Positions 1 to 6,571 are shown, numbered from the stretch's first letter. The stretch is 8,250 nucleotides of DNA from Verrucomicrobiales bacterium (GCA_023253615.1 JALRFZ010000245.1:1-8250), one strand, 5' to 3'. Numbers and translations: made by a program. Notes: generated by a model from the letters alone, not told the origin.

Positions 1-355
1 CGACGGTGCCGCTGCCGTATTGGTCGGCGAGGCGGATGCAGGTCTCGATGGCCTCGCAGGCGACGGCTTGGCCGAGCTTGCGGTGGGCATTCCAGCTCTG
101 CACGGCGGGGAAACGGGTCTCGCGCACCTCGATTTGGGCACCGGGGACGCAACCGCCGCTGCCACTGCCGAAGAGTTCGTCGAGGTGGAGGGCCTTGAGG
201 GCGTTGTGGGTGCGGATGCCATGCCACGAGGCCTCACTGCACATGCGGGCGGCCGCCGCGGACTCGTCGGCGAGATAACCGCGGTGCTAGTAGGCGGCGG
301 CGACGAGGTCTTCGTGCTGCTCGCGGGAGACGACAAAGTAGGAGGCGGTGGACAT
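1..355 (-). pseudogene. Ldh-family (malate/L-lactate dehydrogenase-like) oxidoreductase, N-terminal part, with in-frame amber codon
   Basis: Reading leftward from an ATG at 355-353, the frame gives MSTASYFVVSREQHEDLVAA, then AY, then TAG at 287-289. It then continues open to the window edge with HRGYLADESAAAARMCSEAS, WHGIRTHNALKALHLDELFG and, near the edge, LADQYGSGT. This matches the N-terminal domain of the Ldh_2 (PF02615) NAD(P)-dependent 2-hydroxyacid dehydrogenases: an amphipathic first helix, the G-[FY]-x-x-[DE]-[ED]-[SA] turn, and the HG-I-R-x-H segment that replaces the usual DSHG. The homology is recognisable on both sides of the stop, so the stop interrupts a real gene. A C-to-T change in CAG (Gln) is the simplest origin. 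Translation could restart at the ATG at 244-242, but that product would lack the first helix region. It is divergent from the secreted-protein gene, 117 bp away. The plus-strand frame over the same DNA is its antisense. The family call is fairly sure; the exact substrate is unknown. Confidence 0.75.
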
Positions 356-437
356 GGCGGAAGCGATGACACGGAAAACCGGGCCACGCCAGCGAAAAAT
401 GGGCCGGCAGGGCATCGTGGGAAACTCGACTACGGTC

Positions 438-464
438 TTGTCGGGGACGGGAGATTCGTATACA
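438..464 (+). promoter_or_regulatory. Candidate sigma-70-like promoter of the secreted DUF1080-like gene
   Basis: In the 117-bp divergent gap (356-472) there is TTGTCG at 438-443 and TATACA at 459-464, each matching the consensus hexamer at four of six positions, with a short 15-bp spacer. Transcription would begin almost at the ATG at 473, giving a leaderless or near-leaderless message. That would fit the absence of a Shine-Dalgarno sequence in front of this gene. This is a by-eye call and weak. Confidence 0.25.
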
Positions 465-472
465 AACGCGGC

Positions 473-1060
473 ATGAACCGTCTCTTGTTGCTTGCCGTTT
501 TGTCTCTCGTGTCTTCACCTGTCCTCCGCTCCGCCGATCCGGTGCTGAAGGCGAACTTTGCCAGCGAAGAGCTACCCGGGGGATGGAGAGGGGTGAAGGG
601 CCAATGGAAGGTGGTCGATGGGGCGCTCGTCGGATCGGAGTTGGCGGCGGACCAACATGCGGCGGTCTTCAACATTCCCGATCCGCACGTGAACTCGACC
701 TTGAAGATGAAGGTGCGGCTCGACGGGGCGAAGGGATTCCACCTCAGCTACAATCACGCGAAAGGTCACCTCTTCCGTGTCGCGATCACGGGCGGCCAGG
801 CGACGCTGTCGATGGACAAGGACAAGAAGGATCCCGCCTCGAAGGCGGAGGTGCTGGCCAAGGCGGCGGTGAAGACGGCACCGGGCGAATGGGTCGAGAT
901 CTCCTGCGCGGTCGAGGGCACGAAGGTGAAGGTGTCGGTGGGGGACGTCGTCCTCGAAGGGACGCATCCGAATCTGGCGAAGGAAAAGACGGGATATCGT
1001 TTCGTGGTGCAGGGCCAAAGCGTGGCCTTCGATGAGGTGGCGTTTGTGAGTGGGAAGTGA
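473..1060 (+). CDS. Secreted DUF1080/LamG-like (3-keto-disaccharide hydrolase-type fold) protein
   Basis: A 195-residue protein. Residues 1 to about 21 form a signal peptide: MNR, a Leu/Val-rich core LLLLAVLSLV, then a short polar region with cleavage near RSA-DP. The rest looks like one beta-sandwich domain. The landmarks WRGVKGQWKVVDGALVG (38-54), KGFHLSYNHAKGHLFRV (87-103), APGEWVEI (136-143), and HPNLAKEKTGYRFVV (165-179) are the order seen in DUF1080 / family-16-like concanavalin domains. These are abundant in Verrucomicrobia and Planctomycetes and linked to carbohydrate binding or hydrolysis. The single short domain, without added catalytic modules, favours binding or an accessory role; that is inference. 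The ATG at 473 is chosen because it begins the signal peptide. The frame stays open upstream to 20, but that stretch lies antisense to the dehydrogenase gene. No Shine-Dalgarno is visible. A repeat array begins at the base after the stop codon. Confidence 0.8.
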   Translation: MNRLLLLAVLSLVSSPVLRSADPVLKANFASEELPGGWRGVKGQWKVVDGALVGSELAADQHAAVFNIPDPHVNSTLKMKVRLDGAKGFHLSYNHAKGHLFRVAITGGQATLSMDKDKKDPASKAEVLAKAAVKTAPGEWVEISCAVEGTKVKVSVGDVVLEGTHPNLAKEKTGYRFVVQGQSVAFDEVAFVSGK

Positions 1061-1153
1061 CGAAGAGGCGGCCTACAATCGAGCGACGAAGAGGCGGCCT
1101 ACCATCGAGCGAAGAAGGAGCGGCCTACCATCGAGCAAGAAGAGGCGGCCTAC
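1061..1153. repeat. Four ~26-bp direct repeats (GAGGCGGCCTAC family)
   Basis: The core GGCGGCCTAC recurs at 1067-1076, 1093-1102, 1119-1128 (as AGCGGCCTAC) and 1144-1153, with spacings of 26, 26 and 25 bp. The fuller unit is roughly CGAAGAGGCGGCCTACCATC followed by GAGCGA. The array starts directly after the TGA of the secreted-protein gene and leads without a break into the 55-bp repeats. The frame open through it on the plus strand (1050-1400) is an artefact of the periodic sequence. Copies three and four have drifted slightly, so the array is not freshly made. Confidence 0.9.
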
Positions 1154-1408
1154 GGAATACGCGGAAAACACGGAAATACAAGGGGCCGAGATAGATGCCG
1201 CAGGCATCAAAATACGCGGAAAACACGGAATTACAAGAGGCCGAGATAGATGCCGCAGGCATCAAAATACACGGAATACCCGGAAATATCTTGGACCGAG
1301 AAGATGCCTCAGGCATCAAGATACCGAGGTTTTGCATGGGTTGAATGGTGTAATTGAGAAGAAAATAGGAACACTTCTGTGTATTCCGTGTGTTCCGTAG
1401 GCCGCCTC
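1142..1408. repeat. Inverted repeat pair enclosing the tandem array
   Basis: The left arm (1142-1171) contains GAGGCGGCCTACGGAA, and the right arm (1379-1408) contains its reverse complement followed inward by TTCCGTGT-type sequence. About 26 of 30 positions pair, including 16 in a row. The left arm is the fourth copy of the 26-bp repeat plus the start of the first 55-bp unit, so the same junction recurs in opposite orientation at the other end. The arms bracket the 55-bp array and about 55 bp of AT-richer sequence (1325-1378). The arrangement resembles a small non-autonomous element, or one long structured transcript. No transposase or obvious target-site duplication is visible. Confidence 0.75.
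1156..1320. repeat. Three 55-bp tandem repeats, each with a GATGCC/GGCATC palindrome
   Basis: Units begin with AATAC at 1156, 1211 and 1266. Units one and two differ at about two positions. Unit three is more diverged and one base short before its palindrome. A further partial unit follows at 1321. Each unit has an AT-rich left half built on GGAA/ATAC/CGGAA sub-repeats, a GGCCGAG or GGACCGAG box, then a short palindrome: GATGCC-GCA-GGCATC at 1194-1208 and 1249-1263, and GATGCC-TCA-GGCATC at 1303-1317. The palindromes could form three regularly spaced hairpins in RNA or single-stranded DNA. There are no unique spacers between units, so this is not a CRISPR array. Confidence 0.9.
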
Positions 1409-1442
1409 AATTCTTCGATTCCGAGCCTTCTATAAAATCCTG

Positions 1443-1793
1443 TCACTTCCCCTTCTTCTTCACCCCGCTCCGCTTCGCCGCCGCGATCGCCGACTCGGCC
1501 CAGGGGCGCATGGCGTGGGGACTGTCGAGGGCTTCTTCGGGGCAGCGGTGGTAGGACATCACGGAGATCCTGCCATCCTTCATCTCGTATTGGAAGGCCG
1601 CGAGGTCGCGCGCCTCGAAGTCGCCGCGGTTCCCGGCATCGGTTTTCAGAAACAGTTCGCCTTCATCGACGAGCCCGAACATGCGGCCGTCGCGGAAGAT
1701 GCCGTAGGCACCGAACATGCGTTTCGCGGAGACGCCCCCGAGCGGCTCTAGCAGGTCGAGGAGATGGGCGACAAAAGCGGCCTCGGAGGACAT
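1443..1793 (-). CDS. TfoX/Sxy N-terminal domain-containing protein
   Basis: A 116-residue protein that is essentially one TfoX_N domain (PF04993). Seen in order: an N-terminal helix FVAHLLDLLEPLG (7-19), the hallmark SAKRMFGAYGIFRDGRMFGL (22-41), the strand LFLKTD, the FQYEMKDGRISVMSYHRCPE stretch, and a C-terminal helix with PWAESAIAAAKR, ending in a Lys-rich KKKGK tail. Length is normal for stand-alone TfoX_N proteins. The C-terminal TfoX domain of the gammaproteobacterial competence regulator Sxy/TfoX is absent, so a competence role should not be assumed; stand-alone members have no settled function. It starts 15 bp after the stop of the upstream lipoprotein gene on the same strand, so the two are probably co-transcribed. 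It converges on the secreted-protein gene across the repeat element. Confidence 0.88.
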   Translation of the reverse strand: MSSEAAFVAHLLDLLEPLGGVSAKRMFGAYGIFRDGRMFGLVDEGELFLKTDAGNRGDFEARDLAAFQYEMKDGRISVMSYHRCPEEALDSPHAMRPWAESAIAAAKRSGVKKKGK

Positions 1794-1808
1794 GGACGGC
1801 TGCGAATC

Positions 1809-2206
1809 TCAGGGCTTCCGGTCGTCCGGAGGCAATGGCAGGGCGAGCGGGCTCAGATTGAGCGGCTTGGTTTCGTAGGCGGCGCTGTGGATGTGGTTGC
1901 CCGTCCGATCCGGGAGCCCGAAGGGCGGGGCGAGGCGGGCGTTGCCGGCATAGAGGCCCTTGAGGTCTTCATTCAGCACCGGAAACTCCGCGGCGAGGAC
2001 CGCGGCAGAGACCTCGCGGACAAGCACCCGGCCCTTCTCATCCCGCACCGTGTAGCGCGGCCCATCGGGCCGGCGTGGAGGGTGAACTCACGGGTGGTCG
2101 TATTGAGGACACCCACGACGGGAGGTTCTTCCCGTCCGCAGTGACAAAGGAGCGTGGCCGTGAGACCCAGCAGGAGTAAACCGCGGCGATTTCGGAGGAA
2201 GCTCAT
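1809..2206 (-). pseudogene. Probable lipoprotein / exported hypothetical protein, split by a one-base frameshift
   Basis: The first segment (ATG at 2206-2204) gives MSFLRNRRGLLLLGLTATLL, then CHCGREEPPVVGVLN and TTTREFTLHAGP. This is a basic start, a hydrophobic core and Cys 21 or Cys 23, so a lipoprotein or exported protein, although the lipobox is not canonical. Near 2066 this frame turns into an Arg/Ser-rich tail ending at 1973, while the adjacent frame becomes protein-like: DGPRYTVRDEKGRVLV, AAEFPVLNEDLKGLYAG, and PLNLSPLALPLPPDDRKP, stopping at 1809. Restoring one G in the minus-strand run CCCGATGGG gives AGPDGPRYTV and one 132-residue protein. The split is therefore a single-base deletion, either real or a consensus error. 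I do not recognise the family; a YTVRDEKGRVL-type beta strand pair followed by a helix is all that can be said. It is probably co-transcribed with the TfoX-domain gene. Confidence 0.7.
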
Positions 2207-2210
2207 GAAA

Positions 2211-2239
2211 CGGCGATTTTCCGTTTTAGGGAATCGCCG
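2211..2239. promoter_or_regulatory. Perfect 8-bp inverted repeat upstream of the lipoprotein gene (possible operator or leader hairpin)
   Basis: CGGCGATT at 2211-2218 and AATCGCCG at 2232-2239 are exact reverse complements, separated by 13 bases. They lie just upstream of the minus-strand ATG at 2206. A third direct copy of CGGCGATT lies inside the gene at 2184-2191. It could be an operator or a 5' leader hairpin. No regulator is suggested by the neighbours. Confidence 0.35.
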
Positions 2240-2426
2240 CCTTTCTGTCGATGAAAAACGACCGATCGTCCCCGGTGATGATCGCTTTCCTCCCTGCTTT
2301 CCGGCTGATTTCAGTCCACGGTCCCCGTGAATTCCAAGGGTGAGGGTGAAATGGCGTGGCGAGGTGTCGGCAGGGTGGGGGGCTCCGGGTACGGAATCCT
2401 ACGGAACATTGTGACAAACAAAGCAT

Positions 2427-2454
2427 TTGAGCCGGACTTGGCCTTCGCTATGCT
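2427..2454 (+). promoter_or_regulatory. Candidate sigma-70-like promoter of the gsp operon
   Basis: TTGAGC at 2427-2432 and TATGCT at 2449-2454 are separated by 16 bp, with four of six matches each. The expected start of transcription is near 2461, leaving a roughly 20-base leader before the ATG at 2481. This argues against the TTG at 2427 as a translation start, because it would lie inside the promoter. The rest of the 2207-2480 gap holds no gene that I can support. Confidence 0.4.
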
Positions 2455-2480
2455 TCCCGGCCCGGGAGAAGCGGGGGAAC

Positions 2481-4229
2481 ATGTCGGATCAGGCGACCAT
2501 CGAAAAAGGATTTGAACGGGTGCTCGGCCTCATCGGGGAAGCCGCGGGGATGGACTTGCGCCAATCCGTCGACGTCACGGCGCTGCGCGAGCAGTTTTTC
2601 AACGGGGGCTCGCTGATCGATTGGATCCTCGATCACGTGGAGGTGCCGGAGAAGGATTTCGGCTCGAACCTCGCGGAGAAGCTCCATCTCACGTGGGAGG
2701 AGGACCCGCTCGTGGACACGGCCAACGCGGACATTCTCAAGGCGGCCTGTCCGCCGAATATCGCGATCAAACACCGCGCCTTGCTTCTGCGTGCCGAGCT
2801 GGGGGAAGGATCGGTGCGTCCGACGATGCTCGAGATCGCGCACTACGATCCCTTTTCCACGATCGATCGCCAGCTCGTGCGCCGGGCCGCGGGATGCCCG
2901 ATCAAGTGGGTGCTCTCGCCGCGGCGCAAGGTGCTGGCGGGCCTGCAGAAATTCTACGGGGTGGGTGGCGACATCTTCGACGACCTCCTCGCGAACCGCG
3001 ATTGGGACAGCGACGAATTCAGTTTCAAGGAAACGGTGAACGTCATCGACGACGAGGATGAAGAGGCCTCGGTGGTGAAATTCGTGAACCAGATCCTGAA
3101 CGAGGCGCTCAAACAACGGGCCACGGACATCCACATCGAGCCGATGCGGAACGACCTGCGCGTCCGCTACCGCGTCGACGGGGTGCTGCGCCGCGTGCCG
3201 GTGCCGGACAACATCGCCGCGCTGCAGAGCTCGGTGATCGCACGGGTGAAGCTGATGGCGGGGCTCGACATCGCGGAGAAACGCAAGCCGCAGGACGGAC
3301 GTATCGCCCTGCAGGTGGGCGGCCAGCCCATCGACACGCGGGTCGCGACGATCCCGGCGATCGAGGGCGAAAGCATCTCGCTGCGTCTCCTCGGTCAGGA
3401 GAAATTCACGATCGACCGCCTCGACATGTTCGGCGACTTGCGCAAGCAGATCGATGAGATCCTTTCCCGACCGAACGGGATCGTCCTCGTCACTGGTCCG
3501 ACGGGGTGCGGCAAATCGACGAGCCTTTTCTGTTTCCTCTCGGCCCTGAACTCCGAGGATACGAAGATCGTGACAATCGAGGACCCGGTGGAAAACCGGC
3601 TCGAAGGCGCGGTGCAGATCGCGGTGAAGCCGGAGATCAATCTGACTTTCGCCTCGGGTCTGCGCAGCATCCTGCGGGGTGATCCGAACGTGATCATGGT
3701 GGGGGAAATCCGCGACGTCGAGACGGCGGAAATCGCGGTGCAGGCGGCCCTGACCGGTCACCTGGTGTTCTCGACGCTGCACACGAACGACTCGGTCGGC
3801 GGCATCACGCGTCTCGTCGACATGGGGGTGGAGCCTTTCCTGATCGCGGCCTCGGTGCGTGCCTTCATCGCCCAGCGGCTCGTGCGGCGTCTCTGCCTCG
3901 AGTGCCGCGTGCCGGGCGGCGATTATTCGGAGGAGTTCCTCCGCTCGGTCGGTTTCCCGGTGCATCAGGCGGGCCGGATCTATTCGGTGAATCCCCATGG
4001 TTGCGACAGTTGCGGCCACACCGGCTACCGCGGACGGACGGCGGTCTACGAGCTCTTCCGCGTCACCGAAAAGGTGCAGGAGCTGATCGTCAGCGGGGCC
4101 TCGAAGCAGGACCTGCAGCGTCAGGGCATGCTCGACGGCTTCACGAACATGCGCGATTATGGCTGGCGCAAGGTGATCGAAGGCCACACCACGATCGAGG
4201 AGGTCGTCTCGTCGACCGAGCTCGGCTGA
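2481..4229 (+). CDS. gspE: Type II secretion system assembly ATPase GspE
   Basis: A 582-residue cytoplasmic hexameric ATPase that powers pseudopilus assembly. Residues 1 to about 160 form a GSPII_E N-terminal domain (PF05157-like), which normally docks to GspL. Then comes the N2 subdomain, with SVVKFVNQILNEAL and RATDIHIEP (213-221), and the RecA-like C-terminal domain. Walker A is GPTGCGKST (339-347), the Asp box is TIEDPVE (365-371), Walker B is VIMVGEIRD (404-412), and the His box is STLHTND (431-437). Two CxxC pairs (Cys 472/475 and 508/511) form the zinc-binding tetracysteine loop typical of GspE/PilB. All catalytic residues look intact. The ATG at 2481 is preferred over the TTG at 2427: it begins the homologous sequence, follows a candidate promoter, and has GGGAG at 2464-2468 as a weak, distant Shine-Dalgarno. 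PilB is the alternative, but the adjacent gspG supports type II secretion. A long minus-strand frame here is antisense shadow. Confidence 0.95.
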   Translation: MSDQATIEKGFERVLGLIGEAAGMDLRQSVDVTALREQFFNGGSLIDWILDHVEVPEKDFGSNLAEKLHLTWEEDPLVDTANADILKAACPPNIAIKHRALLLRAELGEGSVRPTMLEIAHYDPFSTIDRQLVRRAAGCPIKWVLSPRRKVLAGLQKFYGVGGDIFDDLLANRDWDSDEFSFKETVNVIDDEDEEASVVKFVNQILNEALKQRATDIHIEPMRNDLRVRYRVDGVLRRVPVPDNIAALQSSVIARVKLMAGLDIAEKRKPQDGRIALQVGGQPIDTRVATIPAIEGESISLRLLGQEKFTIDRLDMFGDLRKQIDEILSRPNGIVLVTGPTGCGKSTSLFCFLSALNSEDTKIVTIEDPVENRLEGAVQIAVKPEINLTFASGLRSILRGDPNVIMVGEIRDVETAEIAVQAALTGHLVFSTLHTNDSVGGITRLVDMGVEPFLIAASVRAFIAQRLVRRLCLECRVPGGDYSEEFLRSVGFPVHQAGRIYSVNPHGCDSCGHTGYRGRTAVYELFRVTEKVQELIVSGASKQDLQRQGMLDGFTNMRDYGWRKVIEGHTTIEEVVSSTELG

Positions 4230-4245
4230 TCCTCTCTTTTCCCCG

Positions 4246-5508
4246 ATGGCATCCTTCCGCTACAAGGTCCTGCAGAAGGATGGTTCGCTTTCCGAAGGCC
4301 ACCTCGATGCCTCGAGCCGGGGCGAAGCGACGCGGCGGCTCAACGAGCAGGGGAGCCGCGTCCTTTCCCTGACCGAGGAAAAGCAAAAGGTGGAGAAGAA
4401 AAAGTCCGGGAAGGAATCGACGCCTGACAAACCTGCGAAAAAGGCGGCCTCGGCTCCGGTGGAAAACCGGCTTTCCTCGAAACAGCTCGTGCAGTTCACC
4501 GAGGAGCTCAGCGATCTCCTCGCCGCCGGGGTGCAGCTCGATTCGGCGCTGCATTCGATCGGCAAACGCAGCGAATCGCCCGCGATCGCCCGGGTCGCCG
4601 CCTCCTGCCACGACAAGGTGCGCGACGGGGTGCCGCTCGCCACGGCCCTGCGTTTTTCCTCGCCGAGTTTCAACGAGCTGTATTGCAATCTCGTCTCGGC
4701 CGGCGAGGTCTCGGGGGCTCTGGGCGACATCCTGAAACGGCAGGTGAAGTACCTCAACACCCTCGCCGAGCTGAAGGGTAAGCTCGCCACGGCGTTGATC
4801 TACCCCTCGTTCCTCGTCGTCTCGGGCATCGCGGTGTCGGCGATGTTCACGTTTTTCCTGATTCCGAAACTGCGCCGTCTCGTGGAGTCCACCGGCGGGG
4901 AGCTGCCTCCGATCGCGCGATTGCTGCTCGGGTTGGGGGATTTCATGAAGGCCAACTGGGTCGCCCTGCTCGTGCTGCTGCTGATCGCGATCGTGATCAT
5001 TTTCGTGATGTTCCAGCGCGAGCCGACGAAACGCTGGTGGGACGAGGTGAAGCTGAAGCTGCCGTTGTTTGGGAAACTCCTCATCACGCGTTTCAACGTG
5101 CAATTCGTCGAGACGCTTTCGAATCTGCTCGTCAACGGGCTGCCGATCGTGCGGGCGCTCGAGCTGGTCGAGACGACGACCCCGAACCGCTACATCCGCG
5201 AGCAGATCCAGCAGATGCGGGGACGCGTCTCCGAGGGGGCCCTCTTGAACCGCTGCATGGAAAAGGCGGGCATTTTCGAATCGGGCCTCATCGACATGGT
5301 CCGCATCGGGGAGGATACCGGCCAGCTCGCTCCCTCGATGGCGAAGGCGGGCGACCGGCTCGACCGCGAATTCGGCCGCGCGATCGAGCGGATCGCCTCT
5401 GTCATCCAGCCGGCCATCATCCTGGTGATGTCGCTCATCGTGGGGTTGATGGCCTACATGATGATCTCGGTCATTTACGAAACCATTTCCGTCTTGCGGA
5501 ATCGCTGA
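4246..5508 (+). CDS. gspF: Type II secretion system inner-membrane platform protein GspF
   Basis: A 420-residue polytopic inner-membrane protein that couples GspE to pseudopilin insertion. The N-terminal cap, MASFRYKVLQKDGSLSEGHL with SSRGEATRRLNEQG, is standard for GspF/PilC. Two T2SSF domains (PF00482) follow at about 80-205 and 283-407; LSDLLAAGVQLDSAL and LSNLLVNGLPIVRALE are the matching repeats. Membrane segments lie at about 185-206, 237-256 and 388-410. Residues about 44-75 form an unusually Lys/Glu/Ala-rich charged linker between cap and first domain. The gene starts 16 bp after gspE; the spacer is pyrimidine-rich with no Shine-Dalgarno, so translational coupling to gspE is likely. 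The next gene, gspG, follows 22 bp downstream, so the cluster is almost certainly one transcript. Confidence 0.95.
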   Translation: MASFRYKVLQKDGSLSEGHLDASSRGEATRRLNEQGSRVLSLTEEKQKVEKKKSGKESTPDKPAKKAASAPVENRLSSKQLVQFTEELSDLLAAGVQLDSALHSIGKRSESPAIARVAASCHDKVRDGVPLATALRFSSPSFNELYCNLVSAGEVSGALGDILKRQVKYLNTLAELKGKLATALIYPSFLVVSGIAVSAMFTFFLIPKLRRLVESTGGELPPIARLLLGLGDFMKANWVALLVLLLIAIVIIFVMFQREPTKRWWDEVKLKLPLFGKLLITRFNVQFVETLSNLLVNGLPIVRALELVETTTPNRYIREQIQQMRGRVSEGALLNRCMEKAGIFESGLIDMVRIGEDTGQLAPSMAKAGDRLDREFGRAIERIASVIQPAIILVMSLIVGLMAYMMISVIYETISVLRNR

Positions 5509-5530
5509 ATCCTGTGGTACCGTCCCGAAC

Positions 5531-5956
5531 ATGAAAATTCACCGCTCGCGCCGCGCCAAGGGTTTCACGTTGATGGAGATGCTGCTCGTCCTCGGCATCA
5601 TCGCCCTCCTCGTGGGGATGGGCACCTTCATGATGGTCGACGTGCTCGGCGACGCGGAGGAAGGAAAGGCGAAGGCGGATCTCCAGACGCTGCGGGCGAA
5701 CCTGATCCGCTACAAGACCAAGGGAGGGCTCTATCCGACGACCGAGCAGGGGCTCGATTCGCTCGTCACCAAACCCAGCGACGGTCCCCAGCCGCGCAGC
5801 TACAAATCGCTGATGCAGAAGGAGGCCCTCCTCGATCCTTGGGGGAATCCCTACCAGTATCGCCGCCCCGGCAAACGCAATCCGGAGGAATTTGACATCT
5901 TCTCGATGGGCAAGGACGGCCAGGAAGGCACCGAGGATGACATCGGCAACTGGTGA
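5531..5956 (+). CDS. gspG: Type II secretion system major pseudopilin GspG
   Basis: A 141-residue type IV-like prepilin. The leader is short and basic (MKIHRSRRAKG, 1-11). Cleavage by the prepilin peptidase is expected between Gly 11 and Phe 12, with the conserved Glu at +5 (FTLME) and a hydrophobic helix to about residue 35. The GspG-specific globular part is clear: YPTTEQGLDSLVTKP (68-82), DPWGNPYQYRRPG (102-114), and FDIFSMGKDGQEGTEDDIGNW from 121 to the end. This last part is the acidic loop that binds calcium in known GspG structures. It forms the pseudopilus shaft. It identifies the cluster as type II secretion rather than type IV pili. No Shine-Dalgarno precedes the ATG, and no prepilin peptidase is in the window. 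The last 20 bases overlap the start of the next pseudopilin gene. Confidence 0.96.
   Translation: MKIHRSRRAKGFTLMEMLLVLGIIALLVGMGTFMMVDVLGDAEEGKAKADLQTLRANLIRYKTKGGLYPTTEQGLDSLVTKPSDGPQPRSYKSLMQKEALLDPWGNPYQYRRPGKRNPEEFDIFSMGKDGQEGTEDDIGNW
5922..5928 (+). promoter_or_regulatory. Shine-Dalgarno sequence deciding the gspH start
   Basis: AGGAAGG lies inside the end of gspG, eight bases before the ATG at 5937. It is the only strong ribosome binding site seen in the gsp cluster. It selects this ATG, which gives a normal short prepilin leader, over the upstream in-frame ATG at 5892. Confidence 0.55.
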
Positions 5957-6473
5957 AGGCCGGGCTCGAAGTGCCGCGGGCTTCACGCTCTTCGAAGTCC
6001 TCATCGTGCTCGCGATCATCGCGATGTTCACGGGGTTTTTCCTCCTCCGTTTCGACGACGGTGTCGCCGAGGAATCGCTGAACCAGGCCGCCACGGACCT
6101 CAAATCCGCCGCCCTGAAGGCCAAAAAGCGCGCCTACGCCTTTCGCCGCGACCAGTACATCGTCTTCAACCGGGGAGGTTTTGTGCTGACCGAGAGCCCT
6201 CCGGTGGCCGATGCCGCCCTGGCGATCGAACCGCGTCCCGAAAACCGGGGCGGGGTCTTCAACGAATCCTACCGGCTGCCTCCCGGGACGGAGATGCAAC
6301 TGATGCCGCCCGGCACCACGCGATGGACCGGCGAGCCCGGGATCTTCTGGACCTTCCGCAGCTCGGGTCTCAGTGATCCCCTGGCGGTGCGGTTCACCAT
6401 GGGCAAATCCTATGCGCGGCTCCAGTTCAATGTGCTGACGGGCCTGGCTGAGGAAGAGATCTTCATCGAGTGA
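5937..6473 (+). CDS. gspH: Type II secretion minor pseudopilin, GspH-like
   Basis: A 178-residue prepilin-like protein. The leader MTSATGEGRARSAAG (1-15) is followed by FTLFEVLIVLAIIAMFTGFF: predicted cleavage Gly 15/Phe 16, with Glu at +5. The region after the helix (QAATDLKSAALKAKKRAYAF, RRDQYIVFN) matches the GspH/FimT pattern, in which a long helix leads into a beta-rich head. The head ends in RLQFNVLTGLAEEEIFIE. Known GspH sits near the tip of the pseudopilus with GspI, J and K, none of which is visible downstream before the gene order changes. The chosen ATG overlaps the end of gspG by 20 bases and has AGGAAGG eight bases upstream, so it is translationally coupled. Assignment to GspH rather than another minor pseudopilin rests on position and length. 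Confidence 0.85.
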   Translation: MTSATGEGRARSAAGFTLFEVLIVLAIIAMFTGFFLLRFDDGVAEESLNQAATDLKSAALKAKKRAYAFRRDQYIVFNRGGFVLTESPPVADAALAIEPRPENRGGVFNESYRLPPGTEMQLMPPGTTRWTGEPGIFWTFRSSGLSDPLAVRFTMGKSYARLQFNVLTGLAEEEIFIE

Positions 6474-6487
6474 GCGGGTGGCCGCTC
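6472..6487 (+). other. GAGCGG/CCGCTC hairpin overlapping the gspH stop codon
   Basis: GAGCGG (6472-6477), loop GTGG, and CCGCTC (6482-6487) form a perfect 6-bp stem that includes the last two bases of the gspH stop codon. No T-tract follows, so it is not a clear intrinsic terminator. It may attenuate or stabilise the 3' end of the gsp message. The following 84 bases up to the next ATG are AT-richer around 6513-6536, but I see no convincing promoter there. Confidence 0.3.
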
Positions 6488-6571
6488 CGCAGGATGCCCA
6501 TGTCACAGGGGTGATTATTACGGATCTCTTTACTTTCCCTTCCGCTCTGGTGGGATTAGAATCCGGGGTTC

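Noticed and set aside
20..472. N-terminal extension of the secreted-protein frame back to 20
   Set aside because: It is antisense to the Ldh-family gene, is Gly/Ala-rich without homology, and the true protein starts with a signal peptide at 473.
1156..1320. CRISPR array
   Set aside because: The 55-bp units are contiguous with no unique spacers, and there are no cas genes nearby.
1050..1400. Open frame through the repeat element, and the opposite frame 1125-1337
   Set aside because: Both consist of translated repeat units and have no independent coding features.
2226..2426. Minus-strand 66-codon frame in the gap before gspE
   Set aside because: No homology, no start signal, a Pro/Arg-rich composition, and overlap with the likely divergent promoter region.
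2427..2480. TTG at 2427 as the gspE start
   Set aside because: It coincides with the candidate -35 box, and the added 18 residues look unlike GspE. The ATG at 2481 fits better.
2448..4187. 579-codon open frame antisense to gspE
   Set aside because: It is a shadow of biased third positions in a GC-rich gene: Arg/His/Asp-rich, with no motifs, opposite a fully conserved GspE.
4141..5532. 463-codon open frame antisense to gspF
   Set aside because: Same Arg/His/Glu-rich antisense composition, opposite a clear GspF.
6529..6562. Promoter TTTACT ... TAGAAT before the pseudo-ABC gene
   Set aside because: The spacer is 22 bp, too long for a sigma-70 promoter, and no better pair was found.
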